From the NCBI RefSeq assembly GCF_000746095.1, contig NZ_JQKP01000008.1:1-64000 (forward strand): 64,000 bases of DNA, read 5' to 3'. This DNA comes from Ferriphaselus sp. R-1. Its GTDB lineage: Bacteria; Pseudomonadota; Gammaproteobacteria; Burkholderiales; Gallionellaceae. The notes beneath the pieces are model-generated. The model had not been told where the DNA came from, did no database searches, and saw nothing but the letters and a program-made list of their open reading frames with translations. The translations under genes were made by a program, and so were the position numbers. The number at the start of each line of letters is the position of its first letter. The stretch's first letter is position 1. Positions 50,581-58,610 of this stretch are shown here, in pieces.

Positions 50581-50827
50581 CATCAGATTCCGGTTTGATG
50601 AGTTCTGAGGCAATCGTATCCGCAGCACGGAAGTCATGCACATGCAGCTGCTTGATGAGCGCTTCATCGGTTCCGGTCAAGTTGGCAATCAGTGTAATGG
50701 TCTGCTGATTTGGCCCCCGTACATCGAATGCCAATAAGTCACCTGCTGTGGCGTGTTCACGAAAATTCAGTTCGGTCACCGTCGCTTTGCCGAAGGTGAG
50801 TGGATATTTGAGAGTCAACTTAGCCAT
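50558..50827 (-). CDS. Tail assembly chaperone (Mu gp41-like)
   Basis: An 89-residue protein starting MAKLTLKYPLTFGKATVTEL. The motif EHATAGDLLAFDVRGPN and LTGTDEALIKQLHVHDF match the phage tail assembly chaperone family. Its last codons cover an A8 slippery run, so a fraction of ribosomes likely continues into the extension down to 50433, giving about 130 residues. It sits between the tube and tape measure genes. Confidence 0.85.
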   Translation of the reverse strand: MAKLTLKYPLTFGKATVTELNFREHATAGDLLAFDVRGPNQQTITLIANLTGTDEALIKQLHVHDFRAADTIASELIKPESDEKKPSES

Positions 50828-50834
50828 TATTCAC

Positions 50835-51197
50835 CTACGCAATCTTTTCAGACGTATTCGACATGATGGTCATCTTGCTATCGCCGCCATCGACCGGAAC
50901 AGGCTCAGAGACAAACGCCAAGCTCATCAGATGCACGCTGCCATCCGCCAATCGCACGGTGACATCTTCATCCTTAATATTGTTGAGCAACTGCGCATTC
51001 ACACCGGGCAGTAGGTTGAGATTCAGTTCTAGCTTGGCGGCTACCTCAGACTCAGTATAGCCACCATCCGAGGCCAGACGACCCGGCTTATGCTCGCGCT
51101 TCTTTCCGCTGGGTGTAAATGTACCAGGCTTATCTGCCAACGGTAGCTTGCCGACTGACGGTGCCGAGACCGTCCGAATGTTATTGATTTGTGCCAT
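50835..51197 (-). CDS. Tail tube protein (Mu gp40-like)
   Basis: A 120-residue protein starting MAQINNIRTVSAPSVGKLPL. The residues GGYTESEVAAKLELNLNLLPG and LMSLAFVSEPVPVDGGDSKM match the Mu-type tube family. Forms the inner tube inside the sheath. It follows the sheath by 24 bases and has AAGGG upstream. Confidence 0.88.
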   Translation of the reverse strand: MAQINNIRTVSAPSVGKLPLADKPGTFTPSGKKREHKPGRLASDGGYTESEVAAKLELNLNLLPGVNAQLLNNIKDEDVTVRLADGSVHLMSLAFVSEPVPVDGGDSKMTIMSNTSEKIA

Positions 51198-51221
51198 GTT
51201 TAAACCCCTTTCAATGGATCG

Positions 51222-52685
51222 TTAAACCGCTTTGCGGAACTGTCCTACACCCGCCAAGATGTAGTACGGCGACAACAGCACCGGCTGATCGGCGAAGTTG
51301 AAACGGCTCGGGTCAGTCGGGTGTTGCTCCACCACCAGATTCGACTTGTAGTACTCGTACTCTTGCACCCAGCCGTATTCACGCAGCAGCGTGTTCTGAT
51401 ACAGGCTCAGCAGATAGGCACGCACGTCGTCCACCGTGGTGATGCGCAGGCCGGGCTTGTAACCCTCGTTGCTTTTCGCCGCTGCCGTTCCCGTGAAGCG
51501 CTTGATCGCACCGATGCGCTGCTCATAGCGGATGCGTTCCATCACCTCGGCGGTGTTGATGTCCAGGAAGGCATCGTCGGCGGAGCCATCGGGGCGGAAC
51601 TGGTACATCGAGATCAGGCGCTTGATGAAGCACGAGCCGTCCTTGGCCACCGTCATCAAGCTCATACCCTTGAACAGCAGGCTGTTGCTGTTGGTCCAGT
51701 CATGATTGCTCACGCCCACCATGCCGGGCAGCGGCGTACCCTCCAGCGACTCGACCGGGTTGTTCACCAAGCGCGGTGCGGCAGCCGCACACACGATAGC
51801 CGCAGCCTCCCAGGTGGTCGTGGGATTCAGCTCCAAACTCAAGTCGGAAATGTGCTCATAGTTCTTGGTCACGCCAAAGGCCGCAGCGGTCGCATAGTCA
51901 CCCCGGAATGCAGTGAAGGCGCGGAAGCCCGCTTGAATCGGTGGCAGGTAGCGCGCTTGGCTTTCTGCGTGCCAGGCAGCCAGCGTGGCGGCATCATTGA
52001 TGCCCAGCGCCACGTAGCGATACCAGCGCTGCTGACCCAATACAGCAGACAGGTTGCCCGGAACTGGATCACCGGCGCCGCCCGTCATCGCCACCAATGT
52101 CAGCGCCAAGCCTGCCGGAGTCGTCTCGCCGTACAGATTGGTGCGCACGTCGATGGCATTGCCGCACGTCCCCTTGTGCCGCGCAGTTAGCGTTACCACT
52201 GCCGCCACTGCTGCCGCCGTCACCGGAATATCCATACCCGCTGCTGCGATCGCAGCAACAATCGCCGTGGCGACCTGAGCTGTCGTCATGCCCGCTGTCA
52301 CGGCCACATTGACGATCTTGCCAGCGATATACAGCGCCAGCGTGCCATTGGCAGTCGGGGCGGCGGTCGGTGTGATCGTGCCAGTGGCAGCCACCCCAGC
52401 GACCAGATCAGCATAGGGCAACATGTACAGATCCAGCGCCGGATCGACCGCACGATACTTGGCGGCCATTTGAGCCAGCATCGAGCCAGCGCCCGCCTTG
52501 TTGATCGCGTCCTGCACGCCCGAGATCAGGGTGATCTCACCCGCCGGTGCCGTACCCGTGGCCAGCTTCTGGCCAACCAGCAGCACCGCTGGAATATCGC
52601 CACCCAGACCCGCCTTGGAGCCATCGACGACGACATACGCACCCGGATAACGTAACGCGGCGGGGAGTTGCGGAATGGAAATCAT
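51222..52685 (-). CDS. Contractile tail sheath protein (Mu gpL-like)
   Basis: A 487-residue sheath protein. Family features are MISIPQLPAALRYPGAYVVVD at the N-terminus, VTLTARHKGTCGNAIDVRTN in the middle, and PGMVGVSNHDWTNSNSLLF with the C-terminal handshake region ending YYILAGVGQFRKAV. An Ala-rich repeat region (AAAGMDIPVTAAAVAAVV) is in the variable domain. The start overlaps gp37 by 4 bases. Confidence 0.95.
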   Translation of the reverse strand: MISIPQLPAALRYPGAYVVVDGSKAGLGGDIPAVLLVGQKLATGTAPAGEITLISGVQDAINKAGAGSMLAQMAAKYRAVDPALDLYMLPYADLVAGVAATGTITPTAAPTANGTLALYIAGKIVNVAVTAGMTTAQVATAIVAAIAAAGMDIPVTAAAVAAVVTLTARHKGTCGNAIDVRTNLYGETTPAGLALTLVAMTGGAGDPVPGNLSAVLGQQRWYRYVALGINDAATLAAWHAESQARYLPPIQAGFRAFTAFRGDYATAAAFGVTKNYEHISDLSLELNPTTTWEAAAIVCAAAAPRLVNNPVESLEGTPLPGMVGVSNHDWTNSNSLLFKGMSLMTVAKDGSCFIKRLISMYQFRPDGSADDAFLDINTAEVMERIRYEQRIGAIKRFTGTAAAKSNEGYKPGLRITTVDDVRAYLLSLYQNTLLREYGWVQEYEYYKSNLVVEQHPTDPSRFNFADQPVLLSPYYILAGVGQFRKAV

Positions 52686-53161
52686 AAAGTGCCTCCTGTG
52701 TAATTCACACTATTGAAACCTGCCGGGTCGGGCAGGTAATTGTTGATAACGCCTTCAAAACTGTAACGGTCAGCCCAGTACAGGTCGCCGTCGGTGTACT
52801 CGATCACGCGGCCACCGCGCCAGATGATGGGTCGCGTGTCCGGAGCGCCTTCTTCGCCGCGCAGCAAGCGGTACACCGCCTGCCGATACTTGAGCAACTG
52901 CTCGTCGGTTTCGCCCGGCTCATGACTGCGCGCATTCTCGATGGCAATCACCACGTCGAACTCGGGCTCATCCCTATCCAGCCGCTCGCCGATCGGCTCG
53001 CCCTTATCTGCACTGCGCACCACCCAGGCGGCGGGCAGGGGCAACGCATCCGGGCGCACCTTGGCATAGGCCGCCGCTCCATCCACCTTGCGGAACCATA
53101 GCCCCTCAAACCACACGGGTTTGGCAGTCAACATCACGATGATGGGTTTGAGCGAGAGCAT
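52682..53161 (-). CDS. Mu gp37-like DUF1834 protein
   Basis: A 159-residue protein that fits DUF1834: MLSLKPIIVMLTAKPVWFEG, then VRSADKGEPIGERLDRDEPEF and RYSFEGVINNYLPDPAGFNS. Tail-completion role is inferred from the phage Mu order (between gp36 and sheath). It overlaps its upstream neighbour by one base. Confidence 0.85.
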   Translation of the reverse strand: MLSLKPIIVMLTAKPVWFEGLWFRKVDGAAAYAKVRPDALPLPAAWVVRSADKGEPIGERLDRDEPEFDVVIAIENARSHEPGETDEQLLKYRQAVYRLLRGEEGAPDTRPIIWRGGRVIEYTDGDLYWADRYSFEGVINNYLPDPAGFNSVNYTGGTL

Positions 53162-53652
53162 TACCAGCCGCCCACAGGCACCGTGCTGCCATAACGTCGC
53201 GGCGAGCTGGATAAAATCACCTGATCTTCCGGCAAGGCCGCTTCAGCCACCGTCACCGGCAACAGATTGAGATCGCCACGCGCATGAGACCTGAGCATAC
53301 CGATGGATGCTTCGTAAGCGACTTTCACCTCATCAGTCATCCGCTCAGCACCTTGCAGGTAATACAGCGCAATGGTTGAGCACAGACGGGCGATCAGTGG
53401 GCTAGAGGCCGTCGTCGGGATGCGGTAGCTCACGAGCACCTCTGCTGCATCCACCAGCGCACCATCAATGGCCGACAGCGCCAGCGTGACTGAGGCGTGC
53501 TCCTCACTGGTCAGCGCTGACAGATCACCGCCCGCAATCGCCACTCGCAGGGCATCATCCGGCGGCATCTGCACATCGGCAGGCACCGCCAGTTGCGCCA
53601 GCCGACGCGCATTGCTGCGTGCCAACAGATCAGAGCGGGTAGCGAAGGCCAT
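53161..53652 (-). CDS. Mu gp36-like DUF1320 protein
   Basis: 163 residues from MAFATRSDLLARSNARRLAQL, preferred over a start 6 bases upstream. The YYLQGAERMTDEVKVAYEAS and ILSSSPRRYGSTVPVGGW segments identify DUF1320. It is a head-tail joining protein similar in role to gp6-like connectors. Starts 2 bases after the previous stop. Confidence 0.87.
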   Translation of the reverse strand: MAFATRSDLLARSNARRLAQLAVPADVQMPPDDALRVAIAGGDLSALTSEEHASVTLALSAIDGALVDAAEVLVSYRIPTTASSPLIARLCSTIALYYLQGAERMTDEVKVAYEASIGMLRSHARGDLNLLPVTVAEAALPEDQVILSSSPRRYGSTVPVGGW

Positions 53653-53654
53653 GA

Positions 53655-54101
53655 TCAAACAGCCTTGATCTCAGCCCAGACCGCATCGCGCTCGATCGCG
53701 GACACGTCCCAGCCGGTGATGGCCACAATGGCGGCCACCGTCGGCGCACCGCCACCTGTCCAAAGCTTGGAGTCGGCGGTATCCAGTTGCAGGATGGCCG
53801 ACTTGACCGCAGCAGCGCGCTCAATCGGGTCAGCAGGTGCCACAGGTGCGGTAGGTGCATCAGCTGTGACAGGTGCCGCAGGTGTTTCAGATGCGACAGG
53901 TACATCAAGTGCGGCAGCTGCGGCAGGATCAATCTCCAACACCTCCAGCATCTGCTCTTCTTGCAGGCGAATCGCAGTGGCCTCATCCACCTCAACCTTC
54001 TGCCACTCGCGGCCAAACTGGATACCGCAACGGAAGAATCGCTCCGCCTCGGTCTTCAGATTGATCCGCACAAACAGCACCAACAAATCAGCATTACCCA
54101 T
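53655..54101 (-). CDS. Mu gp35-like protein with Ala/Pro-rich linker
   Basis: A 148-residue protein. The N-terminal half (MGNADLLVLFVRINLKTEAERFFRCGIQF) and the C-terminal helix (TVAAIVAITGWDVSAIERDAVW) are conserved in Mu-like head genes. They are separated by a low-complexity linker of Ala, Pro, Thr and Val (about residues 60-95) encoded by a run of CAGGTGC-like DNA repeats. Function unknown. Confidence 0.7.
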   Translation of the reverse strand: MGNADLLVLFVRINLKTEAERFFRCGIQFGREWQKVEVDEATAIRLQEEQMLEVLEIDPAAAAALDVPVASETPAAPVTADAPTAPVAPADPIERAAAVKSAILQLDTADSKLWTGGGAPTVAAIVAITGWDVSAIERDAVWAEIKAV

Positions 54102-54134
54102 GATTCAAACTCCCGATAAATTCAGTTCAAAGAC

Positions 54135-54155
54135 CCGGCCCCACTAGGGAGCCGG
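54135..54155 (-). terminator. Weak hairpin after the capsid gene
   Basis: CCGGC and GCCGG arms (54135-54155) with CCC/GGG extension form a hairpin between the capsid stop and the gp35-like gene. There is no long U-run, so it may slow rather than end transcription. Confidence 0.4.
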
Positions 54156-54162
54156 AACCAGC

Positions 54163-55194
54163 TTAGGCACCCAGCCAAGGGGTAACCAGCAGCTTCACCT
54201 TGTTGTAGTTGATGTTGGAGGCACCATTCGCGTTCTGTTGCGCCTTCAGCAGTAGCTCTGCCGCTGCCTGATTGTCCGGGCCAACGATCAGCAAATCAGG
54301 GGTGATGCCCAGCTTGCGGTTGCCATCGCCCTTGAACTTCATCATCGCGGTATAGGCCGCCTGGAAGTTGACATCGGTCAGCGCCGCCTTGGAGCCAAAC
54401 GCACACTGCCAGAAGCCATAAGCCGCCGCCCCGCGCCAACGCCCACCGAAGCTGTACACATCGAGATCGAACACATTGGCGTTCTGGGTTGAGGTGATCG
54501 AATCGAATTCAGGCTTAATCCGCTCTTGCAGATACAAGGGGCGTGCCGCACGCTCAGTGCACAGCAGCACCCACGGCTCCAAAATACCCGCTTGCATATT
54601 GCTGACCGTCGCTGCCACACCGGTACCGTCTTCATTCGGGTACACCGGATGGTCGATGTCAAAGAAGAACTGGCCGTCGTAGCACAGGCTGGTGAAACCA
54701 TCTTTCAGCGCCTGAAATACCAGATCATTTTGCATATCAATCACCGACTGGCCGTGACTTTCTGCAATCGCGCCGTAGTGGCCGAAGTTGTCATCCTCGA
54801 TGTCGGTGCGCTGCACATCAATCGTGTTTTCGAACTTGCGGTTCACCACCGAGTAGGCGTTTTCTGCCAGCACCTTGTGCAAACGCGAGCCGACCCACTC
54901 GCGGAATGCGGGGAACTGGCTCAGCCAGGCATACGTGTTCGACTTGCCATCACTCGGCATCAGTCGCGCCACTTGCTGCCAGTGATTGGGAGCCGCCGCC
55001 AGACCGGCATTGAAACGGGTTTTAAGCGTGGTGTGCAATGCTTGGATTTGAGCCTGCGTCAACACGCCGCCGAATGCCATCAGCATAGTTTCCGAATCGG
55101 CACTGAATGCGGAATGACCGGTCAGCACCAACGCCAGTGCAACCATGCCGAGCAGCGCCAGCGCCCACGTTTTAAAGCTAATCTTTGCAAACAT
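54163..55194 (-). CDS. Major capsid protein (Mu gpT-like) with an N-terminal signal-like extension
   Basis: A 343-residue protein. From residue about 45 it is a clear gpT: LTQAQIQALHTTLKTRFNAGL, then KSNTYAWLSQFPAFREWVG, RTDIEDDNFGHYGAIAES and LCYDGQFFFDIDHPVYPNED. Residues 1-34 are different: basic start, hydrophobic core (WALALLGMVALALVLTG) and a HSAFSADS end resembling a signal peptide. AGGAGATAAC is directly before this first ATG, so the extension is probably translated. An inner ATG at residue 37 has no such site. Head proteins should not be exported, so the extension is puzzling. Confidence 0.88.
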   Translation of the reverse strand: MFAKISFKTWALALLGMVALALVLTGHSAFSADSETMLMAFGGVLTQAQIQALHTTLKTRFNAGLAAAPNHWQQVARLMPSDGKSNTYAWLSQFPAFREWVGSRLHKVLAENAYSVVNRKFENTIDVQRTDIEDDNFGHYGAIAESHGQSVIDMQNDLVFQALKDGFTSLCYDGQFFFDIDHPVYPNEDGTGVAATVSNMQAGILEPWVLLCTERAARPLYLQERIKPEFDSITSTQNANVFDLDVYSFGGRWRGAAAYGFWQCAFGSKAALTDVNFQAAYTAMMKFKGDGNRKLGITPDLLIVGPDNQAAAELLLKAQQNANGASNINYNKVKLLVTPWLGA

Positions 55195-55251
55195 TGTTAT
55201 CTCCTAAAGTTAGAACTTAGTTCACTAACACGTCGATGATCTGATCAAGGA

Positions 55252-55701
55252 TCAGGCCGTCTTGTTCTTGGCGTAGTCTTCCGGCTTCACACCCATCTTG
55301 GTACAGAAAGCCAGCTCAATTTCATTCAGGCCGTGACCAGCCTCGCCCTTGCCGCCCGCCTGCTTATTAAGAATTGCCAGCGGCTTTTTCGTATCCAGAT
55401 ACTCGGTCAAGTCAGCGAGAGTCTTCTTGCGGGCATAACCCTCCTCAGCCGGAGTCAAGACCCCGCTGGTCAGCGCAGCCTGAATCATCTCTTCGCACTT
55501 GGCCTTCTCTGTCGCCAGAGCCGCCTGTGCTTTTTCCTGTTCGATCGCAGTGACCTTGGTTTTCAGTTCGCCGTTCTCGGTGGTCAGCGCCGCCACTTGG
55601 GTTTTCAATCCATCGCGTTCGGAAGTCAAAGCCGCCACGTTGGTCTTTAGGCCATCACGCTCAGAGGTGAGCGCTGCCGCTTGCTGGTCATTCAGTGCCA
55701 T
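55252..55701 (-). CDS. Scaffold protein from an internal start (Mu gpZ-like)
   Basis: Nested in frame within the protease gene. The ATG at 55699-55701 (MALNDQQAAALTSERDGLK) is preceded by AGGAGGAGCCGAC, a near-perfect Shine-Dalgarno. The product of about 149 residues is a coiled coil, as in the Mu gpZ scaffold made from the end of gene I. Its C-terminus is conserved (KMGVKPEDYAKNKTA), likely binding capsid. Confidence 0.82.
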   Translation of the reverse strand: MALNDQQAAALTSERDGLKTNVAALTSERDGLKTQVAALTTENGELKTKVTAIEQEKAQAALATEKAKCEEMIQAALTSGVLTPAEEGYARKKTLADLTEYLDTKKPLAILNKQAGGKGEAGHGLNEIELAFCTKMGVKPEDYAKNKTA

Positions 55702-56259
55702 GTCGGCTCCTCCTGTGGTTAAAAAATCGGTAAGCTCACCCCGCGACAAGGCCGCTTGCGCCATTGCGGCCAGCGCATCCAGTCCATCAATGCCGGGGGT
55801 ATTAGTCAGGGCAACAGAAATGATCTCCAGCACCTCGCCGGTGATTCCGTTGTAGTAAAAGACCGTGCTGATGTAGCGATACTGCTTGTCGGCGATCTCG
55901 CGGCGCGCCTGCGCCGTCCAGCCGATGTTGATGGCGTACAGACCCTTGCCTTCGCGCCACTCCAGCGTGTTGGGAATCCAGCCCGCTGCCAACACCTTCT
56001 GGCCGTTGGCCTCAGAGCGCAGGCTCTGGTGCTCGTAGTCGATCAGCGTGTCCGTCTTGCGATTGGACGCACGCTCAATCACTCGCGCAGCGATGGACGC
56101 ATCCAACTGCCACGCTGCGCATTCGACCGGACGAACATCGCTCGACCGAAACGGCCCCACCGGCAGCAAATGTGCCTCGGTGGTGACCGCATCACCGCCC
56201 GCGCCCAGCTCAAAAGTGAGGGCGGCAAAACTGGCAGAGGGTTGATTGGCGTTCGGCAT
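55252..56259 (-). CDS. Phage protease with nested scaffold (Mu gpI-like)
   Basis: A 335-residue protein. The N-terminal 170 residues are the Mu-type protease (TEAHLLPVGPFRSSDVRPVE, LIDYEHQSLRSEANGQKVLA; His/Ser region) that processes the head. The C-terminal 150 residues are coiled coil with three imperfect 14-residue repeats (AALTSERDGLKTNV type) and form the scaffold, also made separately from an internal start at 55699-55701. No portal or terminase gene precedes it, unlike in Mu. Confidence 0.9.
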   Translation of the reverse strand: MPNANQPSASFAALTFELGAGGDAVTTEAHLLPVGPFRSSDVRPVECAAWQLDASIAARVIERASNRKTDTLIDYEHQSLRSEANGQKVLAAGWIPNTLEWREGKGLYAINIGWTAQARREIADKQYRYISTVFYYNGITGEVLEIISVALTNTPGIDGLDALAAMAQAALSRGELTDFLTTGGADMALNDQQAAALTSERDGLKTNVAALTSERDGLKTQVAALTTENGELKTKVTAIEQEKAQAALATEKAKCEEMIQAALTSGVLTPAEEGYARKKTLADLTEYLDTKKPLAILNKQAGGKGEAGHGLNEIELAFCTKMGVKPEDYAKNKTA

Positions 56260-56310
56260 GGAGGCTCCTGTTGATGGAGAGCATCATGCCGTTTTAGGGG
56301 AGGTAAAACA

Positions 56311-56330
56311 CGGCGGGAAATGTTTCCCGC
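56311..56330 (-). repeat. 20-bp near-palindrome, copy 3
   Basis: The minus-strand reading is identical to copies 1 and 2. It lies in the 200-base gap between the Mor activator and the protease gene, where the head packaging and lysis genes are missing. Confidence 0.9.
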
Positions 56331-56461
56331 CCGAAGATAGAGCGAAACCTATTTAAACGCGCTTTGAGGGCTTAGTGTGTTCGAGTGGTGCGATGGGTTG
56401 ATTTTTGTTGATCACTGGCATTTCAAATGCGCGTGGTGATTTTTAAACGTATGCGTGCTGG

Positions 56462-56863
56462 CTAGAACAAGTCCAGCTGCGCATCATTCCCCTCGCGGCG
56501 CACATTTTGGATATGACGGCTGGAGAGATTGTGCTGCCGCGCTTGGGCGGTGATGCTATAGCGATGCTTCTCACGGCGGATCTGCTCGTCGCGCACCCGG
56601 ATGAACAGCTTGTCCGGTTTAGGCATCCACACCCGGTCAGCGGCATCCATGTGTAGCGCGAGCATTTCTCGCAGTCTGGCCAGCTCGTCATCGCTCAGGC
56701 CAAGGCCAGCGCTACGGTGCTTGGGAATACTGATATTGACGCCGCCGCGTTCGACCAGGAACTCTTTGGCACGCCCAAAGCCCAGCGCCCGCACCACCGC
56801 ACCTAGCACCGGTGGCAGGGTACGCAGCAGCTCTACATCGACCGCTGGCCAGTGGTAGTTCAT
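56462..56863 (-). CDS. mor: Mor-type middle transcription activator
   Basis: 133 residues from MNYHWPAVDVELLRTLPPVL, the ATG overlapping the gemA stop. The C-terminal helix-turn-helix (YSITAQARQHNLSSRHIQNV) and the dimerisation segment GRAKEFLVERGGVNISIP are typical of Mor/C. It would activate the late or middle promoter of the prophage by binding a dyad, possibly in the gap at 56260-56461. Confidence 0.9.
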   Translation of the reverse strand: MNYHWPAVDVELLRTLPPVLGAVVRALGFGRAKEFLVERGGVNISIPKHRSAGLGLSDDELARLREMLALHMDAADRVWMPKPDKLFIRVRDEQIRREKHRYSITAQARQHNLSSRHIQNVRREGNDAQLDLF

Positions 56864-57309
56864 CGCGCCAACCATCCCTTCATCGCTTCGATGATCTTCT
56901 GCGACTCAGCCACAGAAAGGCTATCCAGATTCGGCACGTCACGCCCAGTCTGCCGCGTGCAGAAGGCCAGCAGCGCCGGGCGGGTGGCTTTCTCCACCTT
57001 GCCCGCCTTGCCCAGCTTGCCCCACATCCGCACCATCATGGCAATGCGCTCAGGCACCTTCTTGGCATCCCCGCCGCCGCTGAAGACGCGCTTCTGCCGA
57101 CTCCAGCCGCGCCGCTCGTAATCGCACAGCACCGCATCGAGCTGCGGCACATTCAAGCTGCTAGCCGAGATGCGCCCATCGATCATCATCGCACCGTGGC
57201 GTTGCAACAAGTCACGGTGGATCTCGTCGTTCCAGCCCGGCAGGTTCTTCATCGCCCAGCCCTTGGCGATGCCAACGAGCTGGAGGTAATGTTTGATTAA
57301 GTCGCTCAT
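56860..57309 (-). CDS. gemA: GemA-like early regulatory protein
   Basis: 149 residues from MSDLIKHYLQLVGIAKGWAM, start preceded by GGAGAAC. It has the DUF1018 (GemA) core YLQLVGIAKGWAMKNLPGWND, then GWSRQKRVFSGGGDAKKVP. In Mu GemA affects host gene expression and DNA gyrase. It overlaps mor by 4 bases. Confidence 0.9.
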   Translation of the reverse strand: MSDLIKHYLQLVGIAKGWAMKNLPGWNDEIHRDLLQRHGAMMIDGRISASSLNVPQLDAVLCDYERRGWSRQKRVFSGGGDAKKVPERIAMMVRMWGKLGKAGKVEKATRPALLAFCTRQTGRDVPNLDSLSVAESQKIIEAMKGWLAR

Positions 57310-57373
57310 GCTGTTCTCCGTAAGACGTTTCCCGATGTCTCCTGCACGAATGCGGGAGACATGAGGCAAAGCC

Positions 57374-57655
57374 TTAGACCACGGCATCCTTCAGCACCTT
57401 GGCTGCGCTGAAGTGAGGCACGCGCTTGGCAGCTATCTGCACCGGATTGCCGGTCGCTGGATTGCGACCAGTACGCGCTGCACGCTGCGCAGTACTGAAC
57501 TTGCCTAATCCGGGCAAGGTCACTTCTCCGCCTGACCTCAACTCAGCTTTCACAATCTCGGCTTGGGTATCCAAGACAAACTTGATAGCGGCCTTGCTGG
57601 TGCCCGTGTTGCTAATGTTGGCGGCAATGGCGTTGATGAGTTCTGCTTGATTCAT
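57374..57655 (-). CDS. HU-family DNA-binding protein encoded by the prophage
   Basis: 93 residues from MNQAELINAIAANISNTGTS, with GAAAGGAGC upstream. Features are the HU fold (VLDTQAEIVKAELRSGGEVT, LPGLGKFSTAQRAARTGRNPATG). HU is needed in Mu transposition to bend the left end, so this protein may serve as a phage-supplied helper. It sits between GemA and an early membrane protein. Confidence 0.93.
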   Translation of the reverse strand: MNQAELINAIAANISNTGTSKAAIKFVLDTQAEIVKAELRSGGEVTLPGLGKFSTAQRAARTGRNPATGNPVQIAAKRVPHFSAAKVLKDAVV

Positions 57656-57721
57656 GGTGTTGCTCCTTTCGTTGGTTGGGTAAATCGTTAATCTGCTACA
57701 GGTGGTGATCCAGACCACGGG

Positions 57722-57973
57722 CTACTTCCGACCCAGCGTCCGTTCGTGTACCCACATGCTGGCCACGATGGCGATGGGGCCTGCCAGCAGGTAGGCCAGC
57801 AGGGCGGATAGGTTGCCGTCCGGGATAGAGCGCAGGATCACCAGATTGCCGCCGCCGATGGCGAACGAGGTCAGCATCGCGGCCTTGTAGTGGCCTTGAT
57901 TCACGTTCTGGCTCTGGAAACCGAGCGCAAAAACGGTGGCGAACGTGCCTAAGAAAACAATCAGCGCGTTCAT
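57722..57973 (-). CDS. Small two-TM phage membrane protein
   Basis: An 83-residue protein with hydrophobic segments at about 4-19 and 54-72 (LLAYLLAGPIAIVASMWVHE). It begins MNALIVFLGTFATVFALGF and ends with a basic tail. It occurs in early regions of several Mu-like prophages; function is unknown, perhaps superinfection exclusion. It starts 1 base after the DUF3164 stop. Confidence 0.65.
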   Translation of the reverse strand: MNALIVFLGTFATVFALGFQSQNVNQGHYKAAMLTSFAIGGGNLVILRSIPDGNLSALLAYLLAGPIAIVASMWVHERTLGRK

Positions 57974-57974
57974 G

Positions 57975-58604
57975 TCACACCGCCGCAATATCAAGGCTGA
58001 TCGGGCGGTACTGGTCGGTATCACCGACGCGCTCGTACACGCGGAAGTAGGTCTTGCTGCCCGCCACCTGAATGCTCTCGCCAATGGCCAGCATGGCGCG
58101 GTTCCACTTTTCATCCTTGATGTCGAGTCGGCGCAGGCTCAGGATGCGCGCGGAGTTCACCCGTCCTTCCTTGTCCACTTGGAACGCATCGTTGATGAGT
58201 GCGCGGATCTCGGAGCGCGACCCTTGGCTCCATTCGTGGATGCACTGGTCAATCAGCTCTTTGGCGACCTGCAAGCGCTCGTCAAAGGTCAGCGATTCGG
58301 CCACGGCCCGCTGCACCTTGAAACGGCCATCGAAGCTGAGCAGGCTGACGTTGCCTTTGATGCCGCCCATCTTCACGCCGTATTTCTCGCCGCTGAGCTG
58401 GATGAAGGCTTCGATATCGCCGAACACACCGGCCTTGAACTGCGCCAGCGCCTCCGATTGAGCTTTGGCCTTGCCGACGATCTCGCGTACCAGCTCGTCG
58501 CGCACCAGATCGATCTCGCGCACGGTATCCTTGGGCCACAGCGCGCCCTTGGCATCCTGCATATATCCCTCTGGGATGGGTTTGGTTTCGGTAATGCTCA
58601 TCAT
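57975..58604 (-). CDS. DUF3164 early phage protein
   Basis: A 209-residue protein beginning MMSITETKPIPEGYMQDAKG; a second ATG 3 bases on is also possible. The pattern YMQDAKGALWPKDTVREIDLV and FKVQRAVAESLTFDERLQVAKE is that of DUF3164, widespread in Mu-like early regions (Mu gp8-like). It may affect host sulfur or recombination functions but is not characterised. Confidence 0.85.
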   Translation of the reverse strand: MMSITETKPIPEGYMQDAKGALWPKDTVREIDLVRDELVREIVGKAKAQSEALAQFKAGVFGDIEAFIQLSGEKYGVKMGGIKGNVSLLSFDGRFKVQRAVAESLTFDERLQVAKELIDQCIHEWSQGSRSEIRALINDAFQVDKEGRVNSARILSLRRLDIKDEKWNRAMLAIGESIQVAGSKTYFRVYERVGDTDQYRPISLDIAAV

Positions 58605-58610
58605 GGTCTC

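Noticed and set aside
53820-53940. Short CAGGTGC-like repeats as a CRISPR or regulatory array
   Set aside because: They are imperfect, tightly spaced and code for an Ala/Pro/Thr linker in frame, so they are low-complexity coding DNA.
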